From: Gammaproteobacteria bacterium
GTDB lineage: Bacteria; Pseudomonadota; Gammaproteobacteria; Arenicellales; CAJQKF01
Length of the DNA stretch: 64,000 bases
Assembly: GCA_030429665.1 (NCBI GenBank)
Contig: JAUIEZ010000002.1
Coordinates: 31,120-95,119, forward strand
Direction of reading: 5' to 3'
Shown here piece after piece: positions 46,066 through 55,097 of the stretch (position 1 is its first letter; the number at the start of each line of letters is the position of its first letter). The notes beneath the pieces were generated by a model. The model did no database searches. It was not told the origin of the DNA and saw nothing but the letters and a program-made list of their open reading frames with translations. Position numbers and translations under genes: made by a program.

Positions 46066-47064
46066 ATGAAAAGGACACTGTCCAAGACGATTCTTTCGAT
46101 GATCCTGCTGGCTTCCACCGCCCACGCGGGTGGCGACGGGCGCGCCGTGGGTTCGAGTCCGTGGGGACCCGATGACGAGATCGGCCGCCTCAACCTGATG
46201 ACCGAAGAATCCCGCCGGGCCGTCATCTCGCGCCTGTCAGGCGGCACCGTCTATGACCTGTCGGTGGAGTATTTCATCGGCATGCCGAGCTGGCAGGCGG
46301 CAGGCGATCCGCACTACCGCATATGGATGACGCATACCCCTCACGGCACCGTGGTGGACGATCCGCTCGGGGTCGGTGTATCCATGAACGAACACGTCGG
46401 TTACACCGGCGCGGCCATTTCGATGTACACGCATATGGGCACGCACATCGACGCGCTTGTGCACTTCGGTCTCGACGGAAAAATCTGGAACGGTTTCTCC
46501 GCCCGCGACCACCTGGGCGACCGCGGCTGGCGGGTGGCCGGCGCGGAGAACATTCCGCCGATCGTCGCTCGCGGCGTGCTCGTCGACGTGGCCGCCGCGA
46601 AAGGCGTCGAAATGCTTCCCGACGGCTATCGGATCACGCGAAAGGATCTGGTCGACACCCTCGCGCGGCAGGGTGTCGGCCTGCGCCGGGGCGACGTGGT
46701 GCTGATCCGCACCGGTCGCATGCAGGTCTACGAGGATGCCGCGGCCTACATGACGACCCCCCCCGGACTGGGGCTGGCGGCAGCGCGATTCCTCGTCGAG
46801 GAAGGCGGCGCGATGATCGTCGGCGCGGACAACCTGAGCTTCGAGGCCTTTCCCTCGGAACTTCAAACCGACTACGTGCCGGTGCACACCTACCTGCTCG
46901 CCGAGCAGGGCGCGCCGATTCTCGAGTTGGTCAACCTCGAGGCGCTGTCCCGGGATGCCGTCTACGAGTTCGCGTTCATCGGCGGCTCGCTGAAGCTTCG
47001 CGGCGCCGACGCCGCCCCCATCCGGCCCGTGGCGATCCCCCTGGCGCCGGCGACGCAGGAGTAG
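46066..47064 (+). CDS. Secreted cyclase-family (kynurenine formamidase-like) hydrolase
   Basis: 332 residues from ATG 46066; the longer open frame crosses the LysR promoter and is rejected. A Sec signal peptide ends S-T-A-H-A at residue 21. The metal site of the cyclase family (PF04199) is clear: H-M-G-T-H-I-D at 123-129 then H-F at 133-134. The family includes kynurenine formamidase and cyclic-imide or isatin hydrolases; with a signal peptide, this one acts in the periplasm. It precedes the EamA transporter gene by three bases and is divergent from the LysR gene. Confidence 0.88.
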   Translation: MKRTLSKTILSMILLASTAHAGGDGRAVGSSPWGPDDEIGRLNLMTEESRRAVISRLSGGTVYDLSVEYFIGMPSWQAAGDPHYRIWMTHTPHGTVVDDPLGVGVSMNEHVGYTGAAISMYTHMGTHIDALVHFGLDGKIWNGFSARDHLGDRGWRVAGAENIPPIVARGVLVDVAAAKGVEMLPDGYRITRKDLVDTLARQGVGLRRGDVVLIRTGRMQVYEDAAAYMTTPPGLGLAAARFLVEEGGAMIVGADNLSFEAFPSELQTDYVPVHTYLLAEQGAPILELVNLEALSRDAVYEFAFIGGSLKLRGADAAPIRPVAIPLAPATQE

Positions 47065-47067
47065 AAC

Positions 47068-48159
47068 ATGCACACCCGAACTGTCATGCCTGCCGTAGCC
47101 GTCGGTTCACGCCATGCGTACGGCGCGACGGCGGCGCTGCTCGGCGCCGGATTGCTGCTCGGCGTATCGACCAACCTGGCGAAGGTCGCGCACGGTCTGG
47201 GCGTCCCGCCCCTGGGCTACCTGCTCTGGTCGCTGGCGGGCGCCGCCGTGATCCTGGTGGTTGTATCGACGTCTCGCGGCCGGGCGGTCGTGCCTAACCG
47301 CCGCGGCATCGAGTACGCCCTCGTTTCCGCCCTGCTCGGCGTCGCCGTATCGAACCTGATCTTTTTCAGCGCGGTAAACCATCTCGGCGTCAGCTTCGTG
47401 GCCCTGACCCTCTCGCTGCCGCCCCTGTTGACCTACGTCGGCGCGCTGGCGCTCGGCATGGAGCGATTCTGCCCGTGGCGGGCCGGCGGCGTGGTGCTCG
47501 CGCTGGCCGGCACCGCCGTGCTGGTGGTCCGGCAGTGGGCGGCGCCGCACGCCGATCCGGCGTGGATCGCGCTGACTTTGCTCGGTCCGGTGCTGCTTTC
47601 CGCCGGCAACCTGTACCGCACGCGGCGCTGGCCGCCCGGCGCCAGCGCCGAATCCCTCGCCCCTGGCATGCTGGTGGGCGCCGTGATCATCCTCGCGCTG
47701 GTTTCGCTGCTGCCCGGTTGGAGCGCGCGAGTGCCCGTACACGACGGTCGCGCCCTGGCGCTGATCGCGATCCAGGCGACGGTCTTTGCCGGCCAGTTTC
47801 TGCTGTTGTTCGTGTTGCAAAAGCGTGGCGGCCCCGTGTTCCTGAGCCTGATGGGTGGCGTCAGCGCCGTGTTCGGGGTGCCTATCGCCATGTTCCTGCT
47901 GGCCGAGCCGCTGCTGCCGGGGCTGGCGCCCGGCGCCTCGTTGATCGCCGCGGGCATCGCCTGCATGTTGCTCGGCGTTTCCGCATGCCGCGACGCCGGC
48001 GCGCGCGCCGGCGGCAACGAGGCACGGGACGCCTCGAGCGGTTCTGATATGATTCGGCGACGATCGCCGTCGCCTGCCGGGGGCAGACAACGACGACTCG
48101 CGATCGCCCGCCGGCGCGGCAACGTTGCCAGGCGCCCATCCCGTACCAACTGCTGTTAA
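47068..48159 (+). CDS. EamA/DMT-family transporter
   Basis: 363 residues with about ten hydrophobic segments in residues 18-305, arranged as two EamA halves (G-V-S-T-N-L-A-K near 34 and G-V-P-I-A-M-F-L-L-A-E-P near 272). The last ~55 residues are basic and disordered-looking, without TM, which is longer than usual. Such proteins export metabolites or amino acids. The gene begins three bases after the secreted cyclase stop, so it is likely co-expressed with it; the cargo may relate to that enzyme's substrate. Confidence 0.85.
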   Translation: MHTRTVMPAVAVGSRHAYGATAALLGAGLLLGVSTNLAKVAHGLGVPPLGYLLWSLAGAAVILVVVSTSRGRAVVPNRRGIEYALVSALLGVAVSNLIFFSAVNHLGVSFVALTLSLPPLLTYVGALALGMERFCPWRAGGVVLALAGTAVLVVRQWAAPHADPAWIALTLLGPVLLSAGNLYRTRRWPPGASAESLAPGMLVGAVIILALVSLLPGWSARVPVHDGRALALIAIQATVFAGQFLLLFVLQKRGGPVFLSLMGGVSAVFGVPIAMFLLAEPLLPGLAPGASLIAAGIACMLLGVSACRDAGARAGGNEARDASSGSDMIRRRSPSPAGGRQRRLAIARRRGNVARRPSRTNCC

Positions 48160-48205
48160 TCGTTCAACGCATGACGTTACGCATCGCCGACGAGGGCGCA
48201 CCCCG

Positions 48206-48838
48206 TTGACCCGGACCGGTCGCCTGTTCATTCTCTCGGCGCCGTCCGGCGCGGGCAAGACATCGCTGGCGCGGGCCCTGGTGGACTCGCGGGAAGACAC
48301 CGTGCTGTCGGTGTCCCACACCACGCGCCCGCCGCGTCCCGGCGAGCGCGACGGCGTCGACTACCACTTCGTCGATCGCGACCGGTTCGAGGCCATGATC
48401 GGCCGCGGCGAATTCTTCGAGTACGCCGAGGTATTCGGCAACTACTACGGCACGGCGGAGTCGACCGTGCGGGCGCTCCTCGAGCGCGGGCTGAACGTCA
48501 TCCTCGATATCGACTGGCAAGGGGCGCGAAAGGTGCGCGCCCGCGCCGCCGACGCGGTTTCCGTGTTCATCCTGCCGCCGACGCTGGCGGACCTGCGCGA
48601 CCGCCTGACGCGCCGCGGGCAGGACAGCGACGAGGTGATCGAATCGCGCATGCGCCAGGCCATCGACGAGATGAACCACTACCCCGAATACGACCGCGTG
48701 GTCGTCAATTGCGAATTCGAAAACGCGCTGGCGGCACTGTCGCGCCTCCTCGACGGCTGCGACGGCGGCGTCGATCCGGGCGAAATCGACTTCAAAGCCC
48801 TTGTTTCGGTTGACGAAACGGTTAAACTTGTGCCTTGA
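48206..48838 (+). CDS. gmk: Guanylate kinase
   Basis: 210 residues from TTG 48206, with GAGGG upstream. The frame is open further back but the normal length and start region fit here; TTG starts are uncommon. It turns GMP into GDP with ATP. P-loop S-A-P-S-G-A-G-K-T-S near residue 10, then S-H-T-T-R-P-P-R-P-G-E near 35, D-Y-H-F near 50, Y-Y-G-T near 78 and D-I-D-W-Q-G-A near 98 are the standard GMP and ATP site segments. Confidence 0.94.
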   Translation: MTRTGRLFILSAPSGAGKTSLARALVDSREDTVLSVSHTTRPPRPGERDGVDYHFVDRDRFEAMIGRGEFFEYAEVFGNYYGTAESTVRALLERGLNVILDIDWQGARKVRARAADAVSVFILPPTLADLRDRLTRRGQDSDEVIESRMRQAIDEMNHYPEYDRVVVNCEFENALAALSRLLDGCDGGVDPGEIDFKALVSVDETVKLVP

Positions 48839-48974
48839 GTCCAAGTGCCGGCACCCTTGAGCCGCCGGTGCCGAACCCCAAATACAACCGGTAGCCTTCG
48901 CCGCGAAGGGCCGGCGCGTTCGCGCGCGGCCCGACACGTGGTTGCACCCCGACCGAATCCAAGCGAGAGAATTC

Positions 48975-49382
48975 ATGGCACGCGTCACCGTAGAAGACTG
49001 TCTCCATCACGTCGACAACCGCTTCCAGCTCGTGCTGGTCGCCACCAAGCGCGCACGGCAACTCGCCGTGGGCCACGATCCGCTGGTCCCGCGGGACAAC
49101 GACAAGGACACCGTCATCGCCCTGCGCGAGATCGCCGAGGGCAAGGTCACCAAGGAGATCCTGGTGGAGAAGGTAGAGACCGTGACCTTCAGCACCGACC
49201 CCCTCGACGACGCCATCGCCGAGCACTTCCGCTTCGACGACGACGAGCCGGTGGTCGCCGAGGCCACGACCGAGGCCGAGGCCGAGGCGCCAAGCGGCGC
49301 GGACGATGAAGGTGAAAACGCCGTGGACGCGACCGCGTCCGCCGACGCCGGGTCCGATGCGGACGACCAAGACGAGACCTGA
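48975..49382 (+). CDS. rpoZ: RNA polymerase omega subunit, long acidic tail
   Basis: 135 residues from ATG 48975. The conserved core, [17 protein letters not shown] to about residue 75, is normal omega: it supports RNA polymerase assembly and, in proteobacteria, forms part of the ppGpp site. The last ~55 residues are a run of Glu, Asp and Ala, longer than the ~90-residue E. coli protein. It sits between gmk and spoT, the usual order. Confidence 0.95.
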   Translation: MARVTVEDCLHHVDNRFQLVLVATKRARQLAVGHDPLVPRDNDKDTVIALREIAEGKVTKEILVEKVETVTFSTDPLDDAIAEHFRFDDDEPVVAEATTEAEAEAPSGADDEGENAVDATASADAGSDADDQDET

Positions 49383-49411
49383 ACGGCGGCCGCCATGCGC
49401 CGCCCGCCCTC

Positions 49412-51634
49412 GTGAATACCGGCCCGGAACAAGCAACACCCGTTGAATACGTTGCCGATTCTTCGACGACGATAGACGCCGACGCGGCCCTGGGCGACCC
49501 CGCGCCGCCCGGCTCGGTGCCGGAAAGCCGCGTCCTGATCAGCGACCTGATCAGCTACCTGGAACGCTACCTGGAGCCGGACGAGGTCTCCCGCGTCTAC
49601 GACGCCTACATGCTCGGCGCCGAGGCCCACGACGGCCAGACGCGCTCCAGCGGCGAACCCTACATCTACCATCCCATCGCCGTGGCGCGCATTCTCGCCG
49701 AGATGCGCCTGGACAGCCGCAGCCTCATCGCGGCGATCCTGCACGACACCATCGAGGACACCGCGGTCACGCGCGACGAACTGGTCACGCGATTCGGCGA
49801 CGACGTTGCCGAACTCGTCGAGGGCGTGACCAAGATCGGCCAGTTCGAATTCGACAGCCGCGAGGAGGCCGAGGCCGAGAACTTCCGCAAGATGCTGCTC
49901 GCGATGTCGCGAGACATCCGCGTCATCCTCATCAAGCTGGCCGACCGGCTGCACAACATGCGCACCATGGACTGCTTGAAGCCCGAGAAGCAACGCCGCA
50001 TCTCGCGCCAGACGCTGGACATCTACGCGGCCATCGCCAACCGCATCGGCATGCACACCTGGGCGCAGGAGCTCGAGGACCTTTCCTTCCGCTATCTCTA
50101 CCCGAAGCGATACAAGGCCATCAGCGAGGAAGTGCGCAAGGTCTCCGGCAACCGGCGCAAGACCATCGAACAGGTGCGCGAAACACTCGCGCGCGGCCTG
50201 GCGGAAAAGCGTATCGACGCCGAGGTGTTCGGCCGCGAGAAGAACATCTACAGCATTTACCGGAAGATGCAGACCAAGCACCTGCACTTCTCCGACCTCG
50301 GCGACCTGTACGCCATCCGCGTCATCGTCGAGGACCGCGACGAGTGCTACCGCGCGCTGGGAGTGGTGCACGACCTGTACAAGCCGGTGCACGGCAAGTT
50401 CAAGGACTACATCGCGATCCCCAAGATCAACGGCTACCAGTCCCTGCACACGCAGGTGTTCGGACGCTTCGGGCAGTCCATGGAAGTGCAGATCCGCTCG
50501 CGCGAGATGCACCGCGTGGCGGAGACGGGCGTCGCCTCGCATTGGCGCTACAAGACCCACGACGGCGACCGCGACGCGCCCCAGCAACTCGCCCGCCGCT
50601 GGCTGCTCGACCTGCTCGAGATGCAGCCCCAGGGCGGCACCGCCTCGGAGTTTCTCGAACACCTGAAGACGGATCTTTTCCCCGACCAGGTATACGTGTT
50701 CACGCCCAAGGGCGACATCAAGAAACTGCCCTCCGGCGCCACGGCGCTCGACTTCGCCTACGCGGTGCACTCGGACGTCGGCAATCACTGCGTCGCGGCC
50801 AAGGTCAACCACGAGATGGTGCCGCTGCACCATGTCCTGTCTAACGGCAACCACGTCGAGGTGCTCACCTCCAAGAGCGCACATCCCACGCCCGCGTGGC
50901 TCAACTTCTGCGTTTCCGGCAAGGCGCGCGCGGCAATCCGCAACTATCTCAAGAACCGTCGCGAGAAGGACGCCGTCAAGCTCGGACGCCAGCTACTCAA
51001 CTCGGCGCTGGTCAAGATCGGCCAGAAGCAGCGCCTGCGCACCGAGCGCAAGATGTGGCTGCTCGGAAAGCTCGACCTCGAGGACTGGAACCAGCTGCTC
51101 GAGGACATCGGCACCGGCAAGCGTCTGCCCATGCTGGTGGCGCGCCAACTGTTTCCCGACGGTCAGTACGAGGCCACCGACGATCGCGTGCCGCTGCCCA
51201 TTCACGGCGCGGAAGGCCTGTTGGTCACCTATGCACGCTGCTGTCGGCCGATTCCCGGCGACGCCATCACCGGTCACTTCTCGGCCGGGCGCGGACTGGT
51301 CATTCACACCGCGGACTGTCCCAACATCGCCGAACAGGAAAAACACCCGGACAACTGGCTGGACGTCAACTGGGCGGACACGGTGGCAGGCGACTTCGCC
51401 GTCGACCTTCGTTTCATCACCCGCGACCGCCCCGGCGTGCTGGCCCGACTGGCCGCCACCATCGCCGAACAGGAAAGCAACATTACCAACGTTTCGGTAG
51501 AATCCAAGGACGGTCGCCAATCGACCATCAACTTCACCATCACGGTGAAGAACCGCAAACACCTGGCGGACATCATGCGTGCGCTCAGGGAGCAAAAGAA
51601 ATCCGTTATTCGAGTGACACGGCGCAAGGGCTGA
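49412..51634 (+). CDS. spoT: Bifunctional (p)ppGpp synthetase/hydrolase
   Basis: 740 residues from GTG 49412, including an extra ~40-residue N-terminal segment compared with E. coli SpoT; an internal start cannot be excluded. The HD hydrolase is active-looking: Y-H-P-I-A-V-A-R near 86 and H-D-T-I-E-D-T near 111-117. The synthetase domain shows Y-K-P-V-H-G-K-F-K-D-Y-I-A-I-P-K-I-N-G-Y. TGS (V-F-T-P-K-G-D-I) and ACT domains follow, the last ending near K-S-V-I-R-V-T-R. It balances ppGpp and is the only Rel homologue in view. Confidence 0.95.
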   Translation: MNTGPEQATPVEYVADSSTTIDADAALGDPAPPGSVPESRVLISDLISYLERYLEPDEVSRVYDAYMLGAEAHDGQTRSSGEPYIYHPIAVARILAEMRLDSRSLIAAILHDTIEDTAVTRDELVTRFGDDVAELVEGVTKIGQFEFDSREEAEAENFRKMLLAMSRDIRVILIKLADRLHNMRTMDCLKPEKQRRISRQTLDIYAAIANRIGMHTWAQELEDLSFRYLYPKRYKAISEEVRKVSGNRRKTIEQVRETLARGLAEKRIDAEVFGREKNIYSIYRKMQTKHLHFSDLGDLYAIRVIVEDRDECYRALGVVHDLYKPVHGKFKDYIAIPKINGYQSLHTQVFGRFGQSMEVQIRSREMHRVAETGVASHWRYKTHDGDRDAPQQLARRWLLDLLEMQPQGGTASEFLEHLKTDLFPDQVYVFTPKGDIKKLPSGATALDFAYAVHSDVGNHCVAAKVNHEMVPLHHVLSNGNHVEVLTSKSAHPTPAWLNFCVSGKARAAIRNYLKNRREKDAVKLGRQLLNSALVKIGQKQRLRTERKMWLLGKLDLEDWNQLLEDIGTGKRLPMLVARQLFPDGQYEATDDRVPLPIHGAEGLLVTYARCCRPIPGDAITGHFSAGRGLVIHTADCPNIAEQEKHPDNWLDVNWADTVAGDFAVDLRFITRDRPGVLARLAATIAEQESNITNVSVESKDGRQSTINFTITVKNRKHLADIMRALREQKKSVIRVTRRKG

Positions 51635-51679
51635 GGCAACGCCGCCCGCGGCCGGCACTTCGACAACCCGGGAGTTCAG

Positions 51680-52063
51680 ATGCGAAACGTCATCAAAACG
51701 GACGGCGCGCCCAGCGCCATCGGCACCTATTCCCAGGCCGTCAAAACCGGCGACACACTGTACATCTCAGGCCAGATCCCCCTCGACCCCGCCACCATGG
51801 AGATCGTCGACGGCGACATGGACGCGAAGATACGCCGCGTGTTCGACAGCCTGAAAGCCATCGCCGAGGCGGCCGGCGCCAGCCTCGACCAGGTGGTTCG
51901 GATCACCATCTATCTCACCGACCTCAATCACTTCCCGCTGGTCAACGAGGTCATGGCGGAGTACTTCGACGAACCCTACCCGGCGCGCGCCGCGGTGGGG
52001 GTAGCCGCCCTGCCCAAGGGCGTGCCGGTCGAAATGGACGCCATCGTCGACCTGTCCGCCTGA
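51680..52063 (+). CDS. ridA: RidA family enamine/imine deaminase
   Basis: 127 residues with a GGGAG ribosome site. RidA signature strings are G-D-T-L-Y-I-S-G-Q-I-P near 30, the catalytic-site Arg in V-V-R-I-T-I-Y near 75 and F-D-E-P-Y-P-A-R-A-A-V near 97 (P-A-R-A carries Arg105). It hydrolyses reactive enamines from PLP enzymes. It lies between spoT and recG, the usual order in Pseudomonas-like genomes. Confidence 0.94.
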   Translation: MRNVIKTDGAPSAIGTYSQAVKTGDTLYISGQIPLDPATMEIVDGDMDAKIRRVFDSLKAIAEAAGASLDQVVRITIYLTDLNHFPLVNEVMAEYFDEPYPARAAVGVAALPKGVPVEMDAIVDLSA

Positions 52064-52070
52064 CCGATCG

Positions 52071-54146
52071 TTGACCACGACGCCGGCGGCGGCGCTCACG
52101 CAGCTCAAGGGCATAGGTCCCAGGCTTCGCGAAAAACTCGGGCGCCTCGGCATCGACTCGGTGCAGGACCTGTTGTTCCACCTGCCCATGCGCTACCAGG
52201 ATCGCACGACCTTGCACGACATCGGCAGCCTGCGCATCGGCAGCGAGGTGGTCGTGCAGGGCCGCGTCCTCGACTGCCGGGTGCACTTCGGTCGCCGGCG
52301 CTCGCTGCTGACACGGATCGACGACGACACCGGCTCGCTCACCATGCGAATGTTCCACTTCAGCCGGTCGCAGCAGAACAACCTGGAGCGCGGCGCCTTC
52401 GTGCGCTGCTTCGGCGAGGTACGGCGCGGCCCGCGTTCGCTGGAAATGGTGCACCCGGAATACACCGTGTTCGGCGACGTGCCGCCGCCGCTCGAAAGCG
52501 GCGGTTTCACGCCGGTGTACCCGGCCACCGAGGGCCTGTCGCAGAACCACCTGCGCAAGCTCATCGACCAGGCGCTGGCGCGCGTCGACGAGGTGGCCGA
52601 GGAGTTGTTGCCCGCGTCCCTGCTCGCGGCCAACCGCTTCCCCGCCATCGGCGACGCCCTGCGCCAGCTGCACCATCCCGACTCCGCCGCCGAGGCCGGC
52701 GGCATGCTGGCGCAGAATCACCCGGCGCGCGTGCGCCTGGCCTTCGAGGAGCTGCTCGCCCATCACCTTGCCGCCTGGCAGAGCCGGCGGCGGCGCGAGA
52801 CGCTGAACGCCACCGCGGTCACGGCATCCGGCGCGCTGTGGCGACAGCTGGAATCGCGTCTCGGCTTCGATCTCACGGGTGCGCAGCAACGCGCGATCGC
52901 CGAGATCCGCGCCGACCTCGAGCGCGGCACGCCGGCCCACCGACTGGTGCAGGGCGATGTCGGCTCCGGCAAGACGCTGGTGTGCGCCGCCGCGTGTCTC
53001 GACGTCATCGAGTCCGGCTGCCAGGCGGCGGTGATGGCGCCCACGGAAATTCTCGCCGAGCAGCACCTGGCGAATTTCCGCAAGTGGCTGCAGCCGCTCG
53101 GCGTTCACGTCACCGCGCTGCTCGGCCGGCAGGGCGCCCGCGAACGACGCGCCGCGCTCGAAGCGGTGCGAACGGGCGTCGCGCAGCTGGTGGTCGGCAC
53201 GCACGCGCTGTTCCAGGACGAGGTCGCGTTCGAAAAGCTCGCGCTGATCGTGGTCGACGAACAGCATCGATTCGGCGTCATGCAGCGATTCGCGCTGCGC
53301 GAGAAGGGCCGGCACAACGGCGCCGTGCCCCACCAGGTCACCATGACGGCGACGCCGATCCCGCGTTCCCTGGCCATGTCGCTCTATGCCGAGATGGACG
53401 TGACCACCATCGACGAACTGCCGCCCGGGCGCACGCCGGTGGACACGGTGGTGCTGCCGGCGTCACGCCGCGACGACGTCCTCGCGCGCATCCGCGACGC
53501 CTGCGCGCGCGGCGAGCAGGTGTACTGGGTATGCCCGGTGATCGAGGAATCCGAGACGCTCGAGGTGCAGGCCGCCGCGGACACCGCCGAGGCGCTTGCC
53601 GCGGCGCTGCCCGGCATCGGCGTGGGACTGGTGCACGGGCGCATGAAAACCGCCGACAAGGAGGTCGTCATGCAGCGGTTCCGCGCCGGCGAACTCGCCC
53701 TGCTGGTCGCCACCACCGTCATCGAGGTGGGCGTGGACGTGCCCAACGCCAGCCTCATGGTGATCGAGAACGCCGAGCGCCTGGGCCTGTCCCAGCTTCA
53801 CCAGTTGCGCGGACGGGTGGGGCGCGGCGCGCGGCGAAGCTACTGCGTGCTGCTGTACCGGGCGCCGCTCGGCGAGGTGGCCCGCGAACGCCTGTCCATC
53901 ATGAAGCGCAGCAACGACGGCTTCGAGATCGCGCGCAAGGACCTCGAGCTGCGCGGCCCCGGCGAGATCATGGGCACGCGCCAGACCGGCATGCAGCGCA
54001 TGATGGTCGCCGACCTGATGCGCGATGCGGCCATGCTGCCGGCGGTGCGCAAGGCCGCCGCCGAAATCGTCGACAAGCACCCGGAGCGCGCCGCGCCCAT
54101 CATCGGCCGCTGGGTGAAAAGCGAGATGGAGCTGGCCAATGTCTGA
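52071..54146 (+). CDS. recG: ATP-dependent DNA helicase RecG
   Basis: 691 residues from TTG 52071; no good ribosome site was seen, but the family start L-K-G-I-G-P-R-L fits. An OB-fold wedge (residues ~50-150) precedes the helicase core: Walker A G-D-V-G-S-G-K-T near 300, D-E-Q-H-R-F-G (DExH) near 396, T-A-T-P-I-P-R-S near 422, and motif VI Q-L-R-G-R-V-G-R-G near 579. RecG reverses stalled forks and branch-migrates Holliday junctions. Its end overlaps ubiA by eight bases. Confidence 0.95.
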   Translation: MTTTPAAALTQLKGIGPRLREKLGRLGIDSVQDLLFHLPMRYQDRTTLHDIGSLRIGSEVVVQGRVLDCRVHFGRRRSLLTRIDDDTGSLTMRMFHFSRSQQNNLERGAFVRCFGEVRRGPRSLEMVHPEYTVFGDVPPPLESGGFTPVYPATEGLSQNHLRKLIDQALARVDEVAEELLPASLLAANRFPAIGDALRQLHHPDSAAEAGGMLAQNHPARVRLAFEELLAHHLAAWQSRRRRETLNATAVTASGALWRQLESRLGFDLTGAQQRAIAEIRADLERGTPAHRLVQGDVGSGKTLVCAAACLDVIESGCQAAVMAPTEILAEQHLANFRKWLQPLGVHVTALLGRQGARERRAALEAVRTGVAQLVVGTHALFQDEVAFEKLALIVVDEQHRFGVMQRFALREKGRHNGAVPHQVTMTATPIPRSLAMSLYAEMDVTTIDELPPGRTPVDTVVLPASRRDDVLARIRDACARGEQVYWVCPVIEESETLEVQAAADTAEALAAALPGIGVGLVHGRMKTADKEVVMQRFRAGELALLVATTVIEVGVDVPNASLMVIENAERLGLSQLHQLRGRVGRGARRSYCVLLYRAPLGEVARERLSIMKRSNDGFEIARKDLELRGPGEIMGTRQTGMQRMMVADLMRDAAMLPAVRKAAAEIVDKHPERAAPIIGRWVKSEMELANV

Positions 54147-55002
54147 GATCGCCGAGCACGCCTGGCAGTACGTTCGGTTGATGCGCCTGGACCGGCCCAT
54201 CGGCTGGCTGCTGTTGATGTGGCCGACGCTGTGGGCGCTGTGGATTGCCGGCGACGGCCGTCCCGACCCTTACCTGGTGGTGATCTTCATCGCCGGCGTC
54301 ATCGTCATGCGCGCCGCGGGCTGCATCGTCAACGACTACGCTGACCGCGACTTCGACCCCCACGTCGAACGCACCCGCGACCGGCCGCTGGCCAGCCGCG
54401 CGGTGAGCACGACCGAAGCGTGGGTACTGTTCGTGGTGCTGGGACTCGTCGCCGTGTGGCTGGTGCTGCAGCTCAACCGGTTGACCATCCTGTTGTCGCT
54501 GGCGGCGCTGTTCATCGCCGTCACCTATCCCTTCATGAAGCGCATCACCCACCTGCCGCAGTTTTACCTCGGCATCGCGTTTTCGTGGGGCATCCCGATG
54601 GCGTTCTCGGCGCACCTCGAATCGGTCCCGGCCACCGCTTGGTGGCTGCTGGCCGCCAACCTGTGCTGGACGGTCGCCTACGATACGCTCTACGCCATGA
54701 GCGACCGGCCCGACGACCTGAAGGTGGGCATCAAGTCCACCGCGGTGCTTTTCGGCCGCCACGACCTTCTGCTCGTGTCCGCGTTCTACGCCGCCTTCCT
54801 CGCCCTGTTGTATTACACCGGCGGACGCGCGGGCCTGGGCGGCTACTTCCACCTCGGACTCGTCACCGCCGCCGGCATCGCCGCGCTGCTGGTGTTCCAG
54901 TGCCGAACCCGCGAACGCATGACCTGCTTTCGCGCCTTCGTCAACAACAGCTGGATCGGCGGCGTCGTGTTCGCGGGCATCGTGCTCGACTTTCTCGCCT
55001 AG
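54139..55002 (+). CDS. ubiA: 4-hydroxybenzoate octaprenyltransferase
   Basis: 287 residues with about nine membrane segments. It attaches the prenyl tail to 4-hydroxybenzoate in ubiquinone synthesis. The two aspartate-rich motifs are present: N-D-Y-A-D-R-D-F-D at 65-73 and D-T-L-Y-A-M-S-D-R-P-D-D near 190. It starts inside the end of recG. No ubiC was recognised nearby, so 4-hydroxybenzoate must come from elsewhere in the genome. Confidence 0.95.
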   Translation: MSEIAEHAWQYVRLMRLDRPIGWLLLMWPTLWALWIAGDGRPDPYLVVIFIAGVIVMRAAGCIVNDYADRDFDPHVERTRDRPLASRAVSTTEAWVLFVVLGLVAVWLVLQLNRLTILLSLAALFIAVTYPFMKRITHLPQFYLGIAFSWGIPMAFSAHLESVPATAWWLLAANLCWTVAYDTLYAMSDRPDDLKVGIKSTAVLFGRHDLLLVSAFYAAFLALLYYTGGRAGLGGYFHLGLVTAAGIAALLVFQCRTRERMTCFRAFVNNSWIGGVVFAGIVLDFLA

Positions 55003-55097
55003 GCCGGGCGCGTATCCGGCCCGGGCACGGGCCATATCGTCGTCGGCGCGCGCGGTCGCGGTCGTCGTGCCCGACCGGCTTGGCCGGCCGCGGCTGA

